Positions 43,316-51,917 of a DNA stretch of 64,000 nucleotides are shown one piece after another. The stretch comes from Streptomyces platensis. GTDB taxonomy: Bacteria > Actinomycetota > Actinomycetes > Streptomycetales > Streptomycetaceae. Location: positions 2,108,001-2,172,000 of the forward strand of contig NZ_CP023691.1 in assembly GCF_008704855.1 (NCBI RefSeq), in the 5' to 3' direction. The notes beneath the pieces were generated by a model that saw only the letters and a program-made list of their open reading frames with translations, did not search any database and was not told where the DNA came from. Within the stretch, counting starts at the first letter, position 1, and every line of letters starts with the position of its first letter. The translations under genes were made by a program, and so were the position numbers.

Positions 43316-43911
43316 TGCCGCAGGGACAGCCGTCCGTCGTACCGAACGACGGGCTCACCACCCGCCAGCGTCGCAACCGTCCGCTGGTGTTCGTCCACAC
43401 CGGCCAGGGCAAGGGCAAGTCCACCGCCGCCTTCGGGCTGGCGCTGCGCGCCTGGAACCAGGGCTGGCCGGTCGGGGTGTTCCAGTTCGTGAAGTCGGCG
43501 AAGTGGAAGGTCGGCGAGGAGCGGGCGCTGAAGGTGCTCGGGGAGTCCGGTGAGGGCGGCACCGTCGCCTGGCACAAGATGGGCGAGGGCTGGTCCTGGG
43601 TGCAGCGCGACATCGCCTCCAGCGAGGACGCGGCGCGCGAGGGCTGGGAGCAGGTCAAGCGGGATCTGGCCGCGGAGACCTACAAGCTGCTGGTGCTCGA
43701 CGAGTTCGCGTACCCGCTGAAGTGGGGCTGGATCGACACCGAGGAGGTGGTGTCGGTGCTGCGCGACCGCCCCGGTACGCAGCATGTCGTCATCACCGGG
43801 CGGAACGCCCCCGAGGCGCTGCTGGACTTCGCCGATCTGGTGACGGACATGACCAAGGTCAAGCACCCCATGGACACGGGCCAGAAGGGCCAGCGGGGCA
43901 TCGAATGGTGA
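43315..43911 (+). CDS. cobO: Corrinoid adenosyltransferase CobO
   Basis: A 198-residue enzyme that transfers the adenosyl group from ATP to cob(I)yrinic acid a,c-diamide. The P-loop is FVHTGQGKGKSTAAFGLALR, with the further motifs GVFQFVKSAKWKVGEE and LVLDEFAYPLKWGW. The ATG shares one base with the previous stop codon. Confidence 0.95.
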   Translation: MPQGQPSVVPNDGLTTRQRRNRPLVFVHTGQGKGKSTAAFGLALRAWNQGWPVGVFQFVKSAKWKVGEERALKVLGESGEGGTVAWHKMGEGWSWVQRDIASSEDAAREGWEQVKRDLAAETYKLLVLDEFAYPLKWGWIDTEEVVSVLRDRPGTQHVVITGRNAPEALLDFADLVTDMTKVKHPMDTGQKGQRGIEW

Positions 43912-43927
43912 ACAGGGAGCACAGCGC

Positions 43928-45328
43928 GTGAGCAGCGGGTCGATTCCACGGCTGGTGATCGCCGCACCGTCGTCCGGCGCGGGCAAGACGACGGTGGCCA
44001 CCGGCCTGATGGCGGCGTTCGCCGAGGCCGGGCTCACGGTGTCGCCGCACAAGGTGGGTCCCGACTACATCGACCCCGGCTACCACTCCCTGGCGACCGG
44101 CCGCCCCGGCCGCAATCTGGACGCCTATCTGTGCGGGCCGGACCGGATCGCGCCGCTGTTCCTGCACGGGGCGGCGGGCGCCGATCTCGCGCTCGTCGAG
44201 GGCGTGATGGGGCTGTTCGACGGGGCGTCCGGAATGGGCGAGCTGTCCTCGACGGCGCATGTCGCGAAGCTGCTGCGGGCGCCGGTGGTACTGGTGGTGG
44301 ACGCGTCCTCGCAGTCCCGGTCGGTGGCCGCGCTGGTGCACGGCTTCGCCTCCTGGGACCCGGAGGTGCGGCTGGCCGGGGTGATCCTCAACAAGGTCGG
44401 CTCGGACCGCCACGAGGAGCTGCTGCGGGAGGCGATGGACTCCTCCGGGGTGCCGGTGCTGGGCGCGCTGCGCCGGGACGGACGGGCCGGTACGCCGTCC
44501 CGGCACCTGGGCCTGGTGCCGGTCGCCGAACGGCGGTCCGAGGCGGTGGAGTCGGTGGCCGGACTCGCCGCGCGGATCCGTGCGGGCTGCGATCTGGAGG
44601 CGCTGCTGGCGCTGGCGCGTACGGTGCCGGAGCTGCCGGACGCGGCCTGGGACCCGGCGGCGCACCTCGCACCCGCCGAGGGGGCGGCCGCCGCCCCGGA
44701 GAAGCCGCTGATCGCCGTCGCGGGCGGCGCCGCGTTCACCTTCTCGTACGCCGAACACGCCGAGCTGCTGGCCGCCGCGGGCGCCGAGGTGGCCCCGTTC
44801 GACCCGCTGCGGGACGAGCAACTGCCGCCCGGCACCCAGGGGCTGGTGATCGGCGGCGGCTTCCCCGAGATGTACGCGCCGGATCTGTCGGCGAACGCCC
44901 CGCTGCGCGCCGCGGTGGCCGAACTGGCCGCTTCCGGGGCGCCGGTGTCCGCCGAGTGCGCCGGGCTGCTGTACCTCTCCCGGTCCCTGGACGGAAAGCC
45001 GATGTGCGGGGTGCTGCCCGCCGAGGCCCGGATGACCGAACGGCTCACCCTCGGCTACCGCGAGGCGGTGGCGCTCTCGGACAACGCGCTGGCCGCGGCC
45101 GGCACCCGGGTGCGCGGCCACGAGTTCCATCGCACGGCGCTGGAGCCGGGCGCGGGCGCGGACCCGGCGTGGGGGCTGACGCATCCGGAGCGCCGGGTGG
45201 AGGGCTTTGTGGCCGGCGGGGTGCATGCCTCGTATCTGCATGTGCACTGGGCCGCCGAACCGTCGCTGGCCGGGCGGCTGGTGGCGAGCGCGGCACGGAG
45301 CGCGGCGGCCCGGGGTGGCGGCCGGTGA
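43928..45328 (+). CDS. cobB: Cobyrinate a,c-diamide synthase CobB
   Basis: A 466-residue amidase acting at positions a and c of cobyrinic acid. N-terminal ATP site RLVIAAPSSGAGKTTVATGL, then VSPHKVGPDYIDPGYHS. The C-terminal amidotransferase has QGLVIGGGFPEMYAP and the nucleophile in VSAECAGLLYL; histidines of the triad lie in VHASYLHVHWA. GTG start with GGGAG upstream, 16 bases after cobO. Confidence 0.95.
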   Translation: MSSGSIPRLVIAAPSSGAGKTTVATGLMAAFAEAGLTVSPHKVGPDYIDPGYHSLATGRPGRNLDAYLCGPDRIAPLFLHGAAGADLALVEGVMGLFDGASGMGELSSTAHVAKLLRAPVVLVVDASSQSRSVAALVHGFASWDPEVRLAGVILNKVGSDRHEELLREAMDSSGVPVLGALRRDGRAGTPSRHLGLVPVAERRSEAVESVAGLAARIRAGCDLEALLALARTVPELPDAAWDPAAHLAPAEGAAAAPEKPLIAVAGGAAFTFSYAEHAELLAAAGAEVAPFDPLRDEQLPPGTQGLVIGGGFPEMYAPDLSANAPLRAAVAELAASGAPVSAECAGLLYLSRSLDGKPMCGVLPAEARMTERLTLGYREAVALSDNALAAAGTRVRGHEFHRTALEPGAGADPAWGLTHPERRVEGFVAGGVHASYLHVHWAAEPSLAGRLVASAARSAAARGGGR

Positions 45329-45483
45329 CCGGCGTACGGCCGGTGGGCGGCGGCAGGCGTCCGGGCCGGGGCACCCGTCAGCGGCCGGGCGCAGCGACCA
45401 CCAACGGGCCGGCCGGGCGGACCGCGGTCCTGGAGGGGCGGCCCGGGCGGATCGCCTCCGGCCGGGGAGCCGTAGCGGTATGA
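45325..45483 (+). CDS. Candidate 52-residue coupled ORF between cobB and cobE
   Basis: GTG overlaps the cobB stop as GTGA, and its TGA overlaps the cobE ATG as ATGA. The peptide is Gly/Arg-rich and basic with no recognised motif. It could be a real small protein, a coupling ORF, or the eroded N-terminus of a longer CbiG-like gene. Confidence 0.35.
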   Translation: MTGVRPVGGGRRPGRGTRQRPGAATTNGPAGRTAVLEGRPGRIASGRGAVAV

Positions 45484-46085
45484 CGGGCCGGGCCCCTGAC
45501 GAGACCGGCGGTGCCGCGGCGCCGCTGGTCGTCGGGGTGGGGGCGCGTCGTGGTGTGCCGGTGTCCGAGGTGCTGGAGCTGATCGCGGCCGCCCGCGCGG
45601 CGGCCGGTTGTACGGACCGGCCGGTCGTCGCGCTGGCGACGGTCGCGGCCAAGGCGGCGGAGCCGGGCCTGCTCGGGGCGGCGCGCCGGCTGGGGGTGCC
45701 GTTGCGGTCGTTCCCGGCGGCGGCCCTGGCGGCGGTGCCGGTGCCCGCTCCGTCCGGCGCCGCGGCGGCCGCCGTCGGGACACCGAGCGTGGCCGAGGCG
45801 GCGGCGCTGCTGGCCGCCGGGCCGGGCGCGGAACTGCTCGCCGGCAAGCGGAAGTCGGCGCCGCGGGACCGGCCTCCCGGGGCAACCTGTGCGCTGGCCG
45901 GGCCCGCTGTAACGGAGAGCGGTGCCCTTACCGCTGGTAGGGAGGGAGCGGCCACCGACCGCTCTTCCGCTGCGGATATCGTCATGACCTCCCCCAACCC
46001 GCCCCGCCGTGGCCCGGATCGGTGGACGGCGGTCGCCGGCGACCCGGCGCCCGGCAGCGGACCCACCGGTACCAAGGAGACCTAG
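45480..46085 (+). CDS. cobE: Cobalamin biosynthesis protein CobE / CbiG C-terminal domain
   Basis: A 201-residue protein whose first 140 residues match the CbiG C-terminal domain: VVGVGARRGVPVSEVLELI, VALATVAAKAAEPGL, PSVAEAAALLAAGPGAELL and GKRKSAPR. CbiG/CobE opens the ring during corrin contraction. The last 55 residues are disordered and unlike the family. ATG overlaps the preceding short ORF; its stop shares a base with the next start. Confidence 0.88.
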   Translation: MTGRAPDETGGAAAPLVVGVGARRGVPVSEVLELIAAARAAAGCTDRPVVALATVAAKAAEPGLLGAARRLGVPLRSFPAAALAAVPVPAPSGAAAAAVGTPSVAEAAALLAAGPGAELLAGKRKSAPRDRPPGATCALAGPAVTESGALTAGREGAATDRSSAADIVMTSPNPPRRGPDRWTAVAGDPAPGSGPTGTKET

Positions 46086-46993
46086 TGACGACCTCTCCCG
46101 CACTGCTCATCGCCGGTCACGGCACCCGCGACGAAGGCGGGGCCGACGCCCTGCGCGCCCTGGTGCGCCTGCTGGCCGAGCGCCACCCCGAGGTGCCGGT
46201 CGCCGGCGGGTTCTTCGGCGCCCCGGCCTCGCCGCTGCCGCTGTCCGACGCCGTCGACGGGCTCGTCGAGCGGGGCGCGGACCGGCTCGCCGTCATACCC
46301 CTGCTGACCGCCCCGACCGGCCCGGTCCCGGAGGCGCTGCCCACGGTGCTGGCGCGGGCGAGCGAGCGCCACCCGGGGCTCACCCATGTCTGCGGCGCCG
46401 AACTGGGGCCGCACCCCAGGCTGCTCGACGTACTGGAGCGGCGGCTGGACCAGGCGCTGGGCAGCGGCGCCCGCAAGCCCGCCGACCGGGCCCGCACCAC
46501 GGTGCTGCTGGTGGGCCACGGCGCGACCGATCCGCACGCCAACGCCGAGGTGGCACGGGCCGCGCGGCTGCTGTGGGAGGGGCGCGGCTTCGCGGGCGTG
46601 GAGACCGCGTTCGTCTCGCAGGCGGCACCCGACGTCCCGGCGGGCCTGGACCGGTGCCGGGCGCTGGCGACCGCGGCGGGCGCCGGTGAACCGGGCCGGA
46701 TCGTGGTGCTGCCCTACTTCCTCCTCCCCGGCGGCCCGGTGGAGCGGCTGCACATGCAGGCCGAGGGCTGGGCCGCGGCGCACCCCGGCACCGATGTCTT
46801 CGGCGCGACGGTGATCGGCCCGGAGCCCGAGGTGGCCGACGTGATCATGGAGCGCTACCGCGCGGCGGTGGCGGGCGAGCCGCCGTTCGGCGCCGCGCCG
46901 TGCAGTTGCCGGGCGGCGGCGGAGGACGCCCGGCAGGCGCACGGTGCGGCATGGCAGGGCACTTCCCTGACCGCGGGCGCCGGGGACCGGTGA
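46085..46993 (+). CDS. cbiX: Sirohydrochlorin chelatase CbiX family protein
   Basis: A 302-residue protein with two CbiX-like halves, each with a metal-site histidine: LLIAGHGTRDEGG near the start and LLVGHGATDPHANAE in the second half; YFLLPGGPVERLHMQ closes the fold. It would insert cobalt or iron into sirohydrochlorin. C-terminal CSCR cysteines may bind a cluster, as in some CbiX. GTG in a TAGTG overlap. Confidence 0.92.
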   Translation: MTTSPALLIAGHGTRDEGGADALRALVRLLAERHPEVPVAGGFFGAPASPLPLSDAVDGLVERGADRLAVIPLLTAPTGPVPEALPTVLARASERHPGLTHVCGAELGPHPRLLDVLERRLDQALGSGARKPADRARTTVLLVGHGATDPHANAEVARAARLLWEGRGFAGVETAFVSQAAPDVPAGLDRCRALATAAGAGEPGRIVVLPYFLLPGGPVERLHMQAEGWAAAHPGTDVFGATVIGPEPEVADVIMERYRAAVAGEPPFGAAPCSCRAAAEDARQAHGAAWQGTSLTAGAGDR

Positions 46994-48084
46994 GCATGCC
47001 CTCGCACTCCGCGGCCGCCCGCCTCCGGGACCCCGGCCCCGCCGCCCCGCACGAACCCGATCTGCGGCACCACGGCGACGCCGAGGTACGGGGCGCGGAC
47101 GCCGGGCTGACGGATCTGGCGGTCAATGTCCGCACCGGCACTCCCCCGGCCTGGCTCAAGGCCCGGATCGCCGCCTCGCTGGACGGTCTCGCCGCCTACC
47201 CCGACGGCCGTGCGGCCCGCCGGGCGGTGGCGGCCCGGCACGGGCTGCCCACGGAGCGGGTACTGCTCACCTCGGGTGCCGCCGAGGCGTTCGTGCTGCT
47301 CGCCCGCGCCCTGCCGGCCCGTCGGCCGGTGGTGGTGCATCCGCAGTTCACCGAGCCCGAGGCGGCGCTGCGGGACGCCGGGCACGAGGTCGGGCGGGTG
47401 CTGCTCGACGCACGCGACGGCTTCCGGCTTGACCCGGCCGCGGTGCCCGAGGACGCCGATCTGGTCGTCGTCGGCAACCCCACCAACCCCACCTCCGTCC
47501 TGCACCCCGCCGAGGCGCTGGCCTCCCTGGCGCGGCCGGGCCGGACGCTGGTGGTGGACGAGGCGTTCATGGACGCGGTGCCCGGTGAACGGGCGGCGCT
47601 GGCCGGGCGCACGGATCTGCCGGGGCTGGTGGTGCTGCGCAGCCTCACCAAGACCTGGGGGCTGGCCGGGCTGCGGATCGGCTATGTGCTGGCCACCGCG
47701 GACACCGTCGCCGCCCTGGAGCGGGCCCAGCCGCTGTGGCCGGTCTCCAGTCCCGCGCTGGCCGCCGCCGAGGCGTGCTGTACGCCGCGGGCGCTGGCGG
47801 AGGCGGCCGCGGCGGCCGAGGCGATCGCCGGGGACCGGGACCATCTGCTGGCCCGGCTGGGCGAGTTCCGGCAGATCCGGACGGCCGGCCCGGCGGCGGG
47901 CCCGTTCGTACTGATCCGGCTGCCGGACGCGGACCGGGTGCGGGCCGCGCTGCGGGACCGCGGCTTCGCGGTACGCCGTGGTGACACCTTCCCCGGTCTG
48001 GGCCCCGACTGGCTGCGGCTCGCGGTGCGCGACCGGGCCACCACGGACCGCTTCGTGACGGCGCTGGGCGAGGTGCTCGGGTAG
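46990..48084 (+). CDS. cobC: Threonine-phosphate decarboxylase-like aminotransferase CobC
   Basis: A 364-residue class I/II PLP enzyme. Family points: LAVNVRTGTPPAWL near residue 40, GAAEAFVLLARAL, VVGNPTNPTSVL with the cofactor asparagine, and the Schiff-base lysine in RSLTKTWGLAGLRIGY. In cobalamin operons it makes aminopropanol phosphate; the histidinol-phosphate aminotransferase fold is shared. GTG in a GTGA overlap with cbiX. Last gene of the operon. Confidence 0.92.
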   Translation: MSMPSHSAAARLRDPGPAAPHEPDLRHHGDAEVRGADAGLTDLAVNVRTGTPPAWLKARIAASLDGLAAYPDGRAARRAVAARHGLPTERVLLTSGAAEAFVLLARALPARRPVVVHPQFTEPEAALRDAGHEVGRVLLDARDGFRLDPAAVPEDADLVVVGNPTNPTSVLHPAEALASLARPGRTLVVDEAFMDAVPGERAALAGRTDLPGLVVLRSLTKTWGLAGLRIGYVLATADTVAALERAQPLWPVSSPALAAAEACCTPRALAEAAAAAEAIAGDRDHLLARLGEFRQIRTAGPAAGPFVLIRLPDADRVRAALRDRGFAVRRGDTFPGLGPDWLRLAVRDRATTDRFVTALGEVLG

Positions 48085-48154
48085 GGCGGACGCGACGGTC
48101 CCCCGCGGCCGGACCCCGCCGGTCCGCGCCTGGCGGGGTTTCCGGCGAGGGTGA

Positions 48155-48241
48155 GGTGTGCCGCACGGTCCGCGGCCCGTACGGCACACCCCGGGCCGTA
48201 CACCGCGCGCGACGCCCCCACAGCACCGGCGCGGTGTACGG
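48155..48241. terminator. Two tandem hairpins between convergent genes
   Basis: Hairpin 1 pairs GGTGTGCCG (48155) with CGGCACACC (48182-48190) plus inner pairs. Hairpin 2 is a 13-base perfect stem, CCGTACACCGCGC (48196-48208) with 48229-48241. They separate the cob operon from the convergent LAETG gene. Confidence 0.75.
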
Positions 48242-48247
48242 GGTCGG

Positions 48248-49258
48248 TCAGCCGCGGCCCTCGGGCGCGGCGCTGCGGCGCCGGCGGGCGAAGACCATCG
48301 CACCCGCACCCGCGGCGAGCAGCAGCCCGGCACCGCCGGCGAGGTACGGGGTGGCCGAGCTGCCGCCGGTCTCCGCGAGGTTCTGGGTGCTGGTCCCGGA
48401 GCCCGTCTGCGTCACCTCGGTGCCCTTGCCGCCGGCCGGCTCGGTGCCGCCGCCGGTCTGGCCGCCGCTGGTCTGGCCGCCGCTGGTGCCGCCGGAGCCG
48501 TTGTCCTCGGGCGCCTTGCCGCGCGGCGTGGTGCAGGTGGCCTTGGCCAGCGTGACCCGGCCGTGCACATCGGCGACGTTCAGCTTCAGCGGGTTGACGG
48601 AGACATCGAGGTCGAGGGCGGTGGCCGCGGCGCCCTTGGACGTCACGTTCTTCTTGGACAGGTCGAGCCGCACCTGGCCCACCCCCGGCACCTTGACCTT
48701 GGTGGTGCCGCCCGCGGTGAGCGTGACCTTCTGCCCCAGGACGCGCACGGTGCCCAGCACGTTCGCCTCCGCGCGGGGCCGCGCGCCCGCCTCGCAGACC
48801 GCCTTGGCGGTGACCTGCTGGACCTCGATCACGGAGAGCAGCGGCAGACCGGGCAGATGCACCTTGGCCCGGACGAGGTTGGCGTAGCCCTCGGCCGCGC
48901 GGCGGTCGGCGGTGGCCCGTGCGGTGGCGGCGTCGGCGCGCAGCACGCTGAACGGCCGGCCGTGGTCGATGCCGTCGAGCTTGACGGTGAGCGCGGTCTT
49001 GCCGGCCGAGGCCGGGGCGTGCACCTCGTTGAGGGCGACATTCAGCGGGACATCGAGCGTCTTGTTGAGCAGCCCGACGTTCACGCCGGTGCGCAGCACG
49101 ACCGCGTCGGCGGTGCCGCGGGCCGGGCCATGGTCTCCGGTGGCATGCGCGGGGACGGCGCCGAGGAGGACGGCGGGACCGGCCGTGAGCGCGGTGGCGA
49201 CGAGGGTCGCGGCGAGGCGTCGGGGCATGCCGAAGGAGCTGGTGGGACTGGTGGACAC
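48248..49258 (-). CDS. SCO1860 family LAETG-anchored surface protein
   Basis: A 336-residue secreted protein. Residues 1-40 form a signal peptide (RRLAATLVATALTAGPAVLL, cleaved near AHA-TG). The body has VVLRTGVNVGLLNKTLDVPL, and a Gly/Ser/Thr-rich stalk (about 240-295) follows. The C-terminus is a sortase signal: LAETG, a hydrophobic helix and RRRR. LAxTG is the class E sortase motif of Streptomyces, so it should be attached to peptidoglycan. GTG start with GAGGG upstream. Known next to the cob cluster in Streptomyces. Confidence 0.92.
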   Translation of the reverse strand: MSTSPTSSFGMPRRLAATLVATALTAGPAVLLGAVPAHATGDHGPARGTADAVVLRTGVNVGLLNKTLDVPLNVALNEVHAPASAGKTALTVKLDGIDHGRPFSVLRADAATARATADRRAAEGYANLVRAKVHLPGLPLLSVIEVQQVTAKAVCEAGARPRAEANVLGTVRVLGQKVTLTAGGTTKVKVPGVGQVRLDLSKKNVTSKGAAATALDLDVSVNPLKLNVADVHGRVTLAKATCTTPRGKAPEDNGSGGTSGGQTSGGQTGGGTEPAGGKGTEVTQTGSGTSTQNLAETGGSSATPYLAGGAGLLLAAGAGAMVFARRRRSAAPEGRG

Positions 49259-49514
49259 GTGTGTGGAACCCTCACAGGAGAAATGGAGCCGCCGGCCGCG
49301 CCAATGGGGGACATCGCGCGGGCCGACGGCATCGACCCGCACATCGTGTCCGCACCGAGGGTGAACGGGCAGCCACGTGGCGTCAGTTCATCCCAATGGG
49401 TGGTTTCCGTGCCTGTATTCGATTCCTGCGACACGGGGCACCACCGGCGCCCCAGCCGCCCCACCTCCCGGGTGACCCGCGTTGACCGCGCCGGTCCACC
49501 GGGTCACCCCGGTG

Positions 49515-50615
49515 CTACCCCACGATCTGCCCCCGCAGCACCACCCGGCGCGGCGCCGCCAGCACCCGGACGTCCTCGCGTGGATCGCTCTCGTAGACCA
49601 CCAGGTCCGCCGGGGCGCCCTCGGTGAGGCCGGGGCGGCCCAGCCAGTCCCGGGCGCCCCAGGTGGTCGCGGAGAGGGCCGCCACGGCGGGCAGACCGGC
49701 CCGCGTCAGCTCGACGACCTCCTCGGCGACCAGGCCGTGGGCGAGCGAGCCGCCGGCGTCCGTACCGGCGAAGACGGGCACTCCGGCGTCGTAGGCCGCC
49801 CGGACGGTGTCGTAGCGGCGGTCGTGCAGGCGCCGCATGTGGTCCGCCCAGCGCGGGAACTTGGCCGCGCCGCCGTCCGCGAGCCGCGGGAAGGTGGCGA
49901 TGTTGACGAGCGTGGGGACGATGGCCACGCCACGCTCGGCGAACAGCGGGATGGTCTCCTCGGTGAGCCCGGTGGCGTGCTCGATGCAGTCGATGCCCGC
50001 CTCGACGAGCGGGGCGAGGGTGTCCTCGGCGAAGCAGTGGGCGGTCACGCGGGCGCCCAGCCGGTGGGCCTCGGCGATGGCGGCCTCGACCGCTCCGCGG
50101 GGCCAGCAGGCCGCCAGGTCGCCCGTGGAGCGGTCGATCCAGTCACCGACGAGCTTGACCCAGCCGTCACCGCGGCGGGCCTCCTGGGCGACATAGGCGA
50201 CCAGGTCCGCCGGCTCGATCTCGTGCGCGTAGTTGCGGATGTAGCGCTTGGTACGGGCGATGTGCCGGCCGGCGCGGATGATCCGCGGCAGGTCCTCGCG
50301 GTCGTCGACCCAGCGGGTGTCGGAGGGGGATCCGGCGTCGCGGATCAGCAGGGTGCCGGCGTCACGGTCGGTGAGCGCCTGCTTTTCGCTGGTGGGGGCG
50401 TCCACCGGGCCGTGGGCGTCCAGGCCCACATGACAGTGGGCGTCGACCAGGCCGGGCAGGGCCCAGCCCGTCACCGTGGTGGCATCCCGTGCCATCGCCG
50501 GCCGGTCGAATGTCACCCTGCCGCCGACCACCCACAGCTCGTCGCGCACGTCGTCCGGCCCGACGAGGACCCTCCCCTTGAGGTGCAGCACCGCACCTTC
50601 ACTCATGGACGTCAT
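49515..50615 (-). CDS. Amidohydrolase family protein (imidazolonepropionase-like)
   Basis: A 366-residue metal-dependent hydrolase of the TIM-barrel class. Metal ligands are seen in LVDAHCHVGLD, in the likely lysine region GWVKLVGDW, in TAHCFAED and CIEHATGL, and the catalytic aspartate in FAGTDAGGSLAHG. Flanking beta-sandwich strands at both ends (GRVLVGPDDV and APRRVVLRGQIVG) complete the fold. The first of two in-frame ATGs (50615) is used. Substrate unknown; peptidase, lactamase or imidazolone-type reactions are possible. Confidence 0.88.
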   Translation of the reverse strand: MTSMSEGAVLHLKGRVLVGPDDVRDELWVVGGRVTFDRPAMARDATTVTGWALPGLVDAHCHVGLDAHGPVDAPTSEKQALTDRDAGTLLIRDAGSPSDTRWVDDREDLPRIIRAGRHIARTKRYIRNYAHEIEPADLVAYVAQEARRGDGWVKLVGDWIDRSTGDLAACWPRGAVEAAIAEAHRLGARVTAHCFAEDTLAPLVEAGIDCIEHATGLTEETIPLFAERGVAIVPTLVNIATFPRLADGGAAKFPRWADHMRRLHDRRYDTVRAAYDAGVPVFAGTDAGGSLAHGLVAEEVVELTRAGLPAVAALSATTWGARDWLGRPGLTEGAPADLVVYESDPREDVRVLAAPRRVVLRGQIVG

Positions 50616-51214
50616 ACCGGCACTGTAGGCGGCGCGGTACGGCAGATGGCCGGGGCGGTCGCGCCGGTTCGCGCGGTCGGCTTTCCCTGCCCGTTTCCGG
50701 GACACCGGGCACCCCGCCCGACTTTCCGCCGGGACTTTTCCGTGCACTCTCCGTGTGGCTTCCGCCACCCGCGCGGCACCGTTCTCCGTGCGTTCCCGGC
50801 AACTCTGCGTACGTTTCACGCGGTCTTCCGGGAGATCGCCTCGCGCAGGTTCCCGCGGGTCTTGTCACGGTCTTGCCGCGCAGGTTTCCATGGGCCTGCG
50901 CCCGGCCTTCCGGCGGCGAATTCCCAATTCCTTAGAAGTACAGCTTCCCGTATTCTTCTGCCCGCTTTTCTCCACCTCAAACGCCACAATTTTGCTAGTG
51001 GCAAGTACCGTAATTCGGACGGATCTCATGGGTGTTACGGAGCTGTGACCGACTACACAACGTGTCCGTTTTACCCCGAACATCCCGGTCAAATCGGTAC
51101 ATCACGCGGTGGCATCGCGCACCCGGGCGCCCCCGCGCGATAACACATCTCGGCCGCTTCCGTAACCCCTGCCCGCGATGCAATTTCCTTTTTCCCTGGG
51201 TAAATTTAATTCCC
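50616..51214. other. 599-base intergenic region upstream of ectA
   Basis: No supported gene. GC falls toward ectA, with AT-rich stretches such as CACAATTTTGC near 50985 and TAAATTTAATTCCC just before the ectA ATG, as expected for a strong regulated promoter. No clear operator palindrome was found. Open frames crossing it lack ribosome sites or recognisable products. Confidence 0.6.
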
Positions 51215-51781
51215 ATGACCGCCGCACAAGCAGACCATGCCGGTGCCCGACGCGATATCAGAGAATTTCCGGAGGGCTTCAAGCTCGACACCCCACGCGT
51301 GGAGGACGGAGCCGCGATCTGGCGCATCGCCCGCGACTCGAAGGCGCTGGATCTCAACTCCTCGTACAGCTACCTCCTGTGGTGTCGCGACTTCGCCGCC
51401 ACCTCCGTAGTCGCCCGCGACGCGGAGGGCGAGCCGGCCGCCTTCATCACCGGATACCTTCGCCCGGAGCGCCCGGAGACCCTCGTCGTCTGGCAGGTCG
51501 CCGTCGACGACGCGCACCGTGGGCAGGGACTGGCGGCCGCACTCCTGGACGGGCTCGCCGCCCGGGCCAGGGACGAGCTGGGCGTTCGTTTCGTCGAGAC
51601 CACCGTGACCCCCGACAACACCGCATCCAACCGGTTGTTCGCGTCCTTCGCCGAGCGGCACTCAGTGCCCCTCAAGAGCGAGGTGCTCTTTGACGCAGGG
51701 CTGTTCCCGGAGCAGGGCCACGAGCCGGAGGTGCTGCACCTCATCGGCCCGTTCGAGCCACCGGCCCGCTCGGGGCACTGA
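51215..51781 (+). CDS. ectA: L-2,4-diaminobutyrate N-acetyltransferase EctA
   Basis: A 188-residue GNAT enzyme that acetylates diaminobutyrate in ectoine synthesis. The acetyl-CoA site is VVWQVAVDDAHRGQGLAAAL, and the family-specific block SSYSYLLWCRDFAATSVVA binds the substrate; VETTVTPDNTASNRLF is also typical. The ATG is preceded by TTTAATTCCC with no ribosome site, so translation may be leaderless. First gene of ectABCD. Confidence 0.95.
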   Translation: MTAAQADHAGARRDIREFPEGFKLDTPRVEDGAAIWRIARDSKALDLNSSYSYLLWCRDFAATSVVARDAEGEPAAFITGYLRPERPETLVVWQVAVDDAHRGQGLAAALLDGLAARARDELGVRFVETTVTPDNTASNRLFASFAERHSVPLKSEVLFDAGLFPEQGHEPEVLHLIGPFEPPARSGH

Positions 51782-51917
51782 ACGCACCCAGGACCGCGCG
51801 ACGACGGCGCCGCAGCGGTCAGGCGGAACCCGGCACCACACCCCGTGACACGGCCGGTCCCGCCCAGCCCCCAACAGACTTCCGCATCCTTCGCCACTCA
51901 TCTCCCAGGAGCATGCT

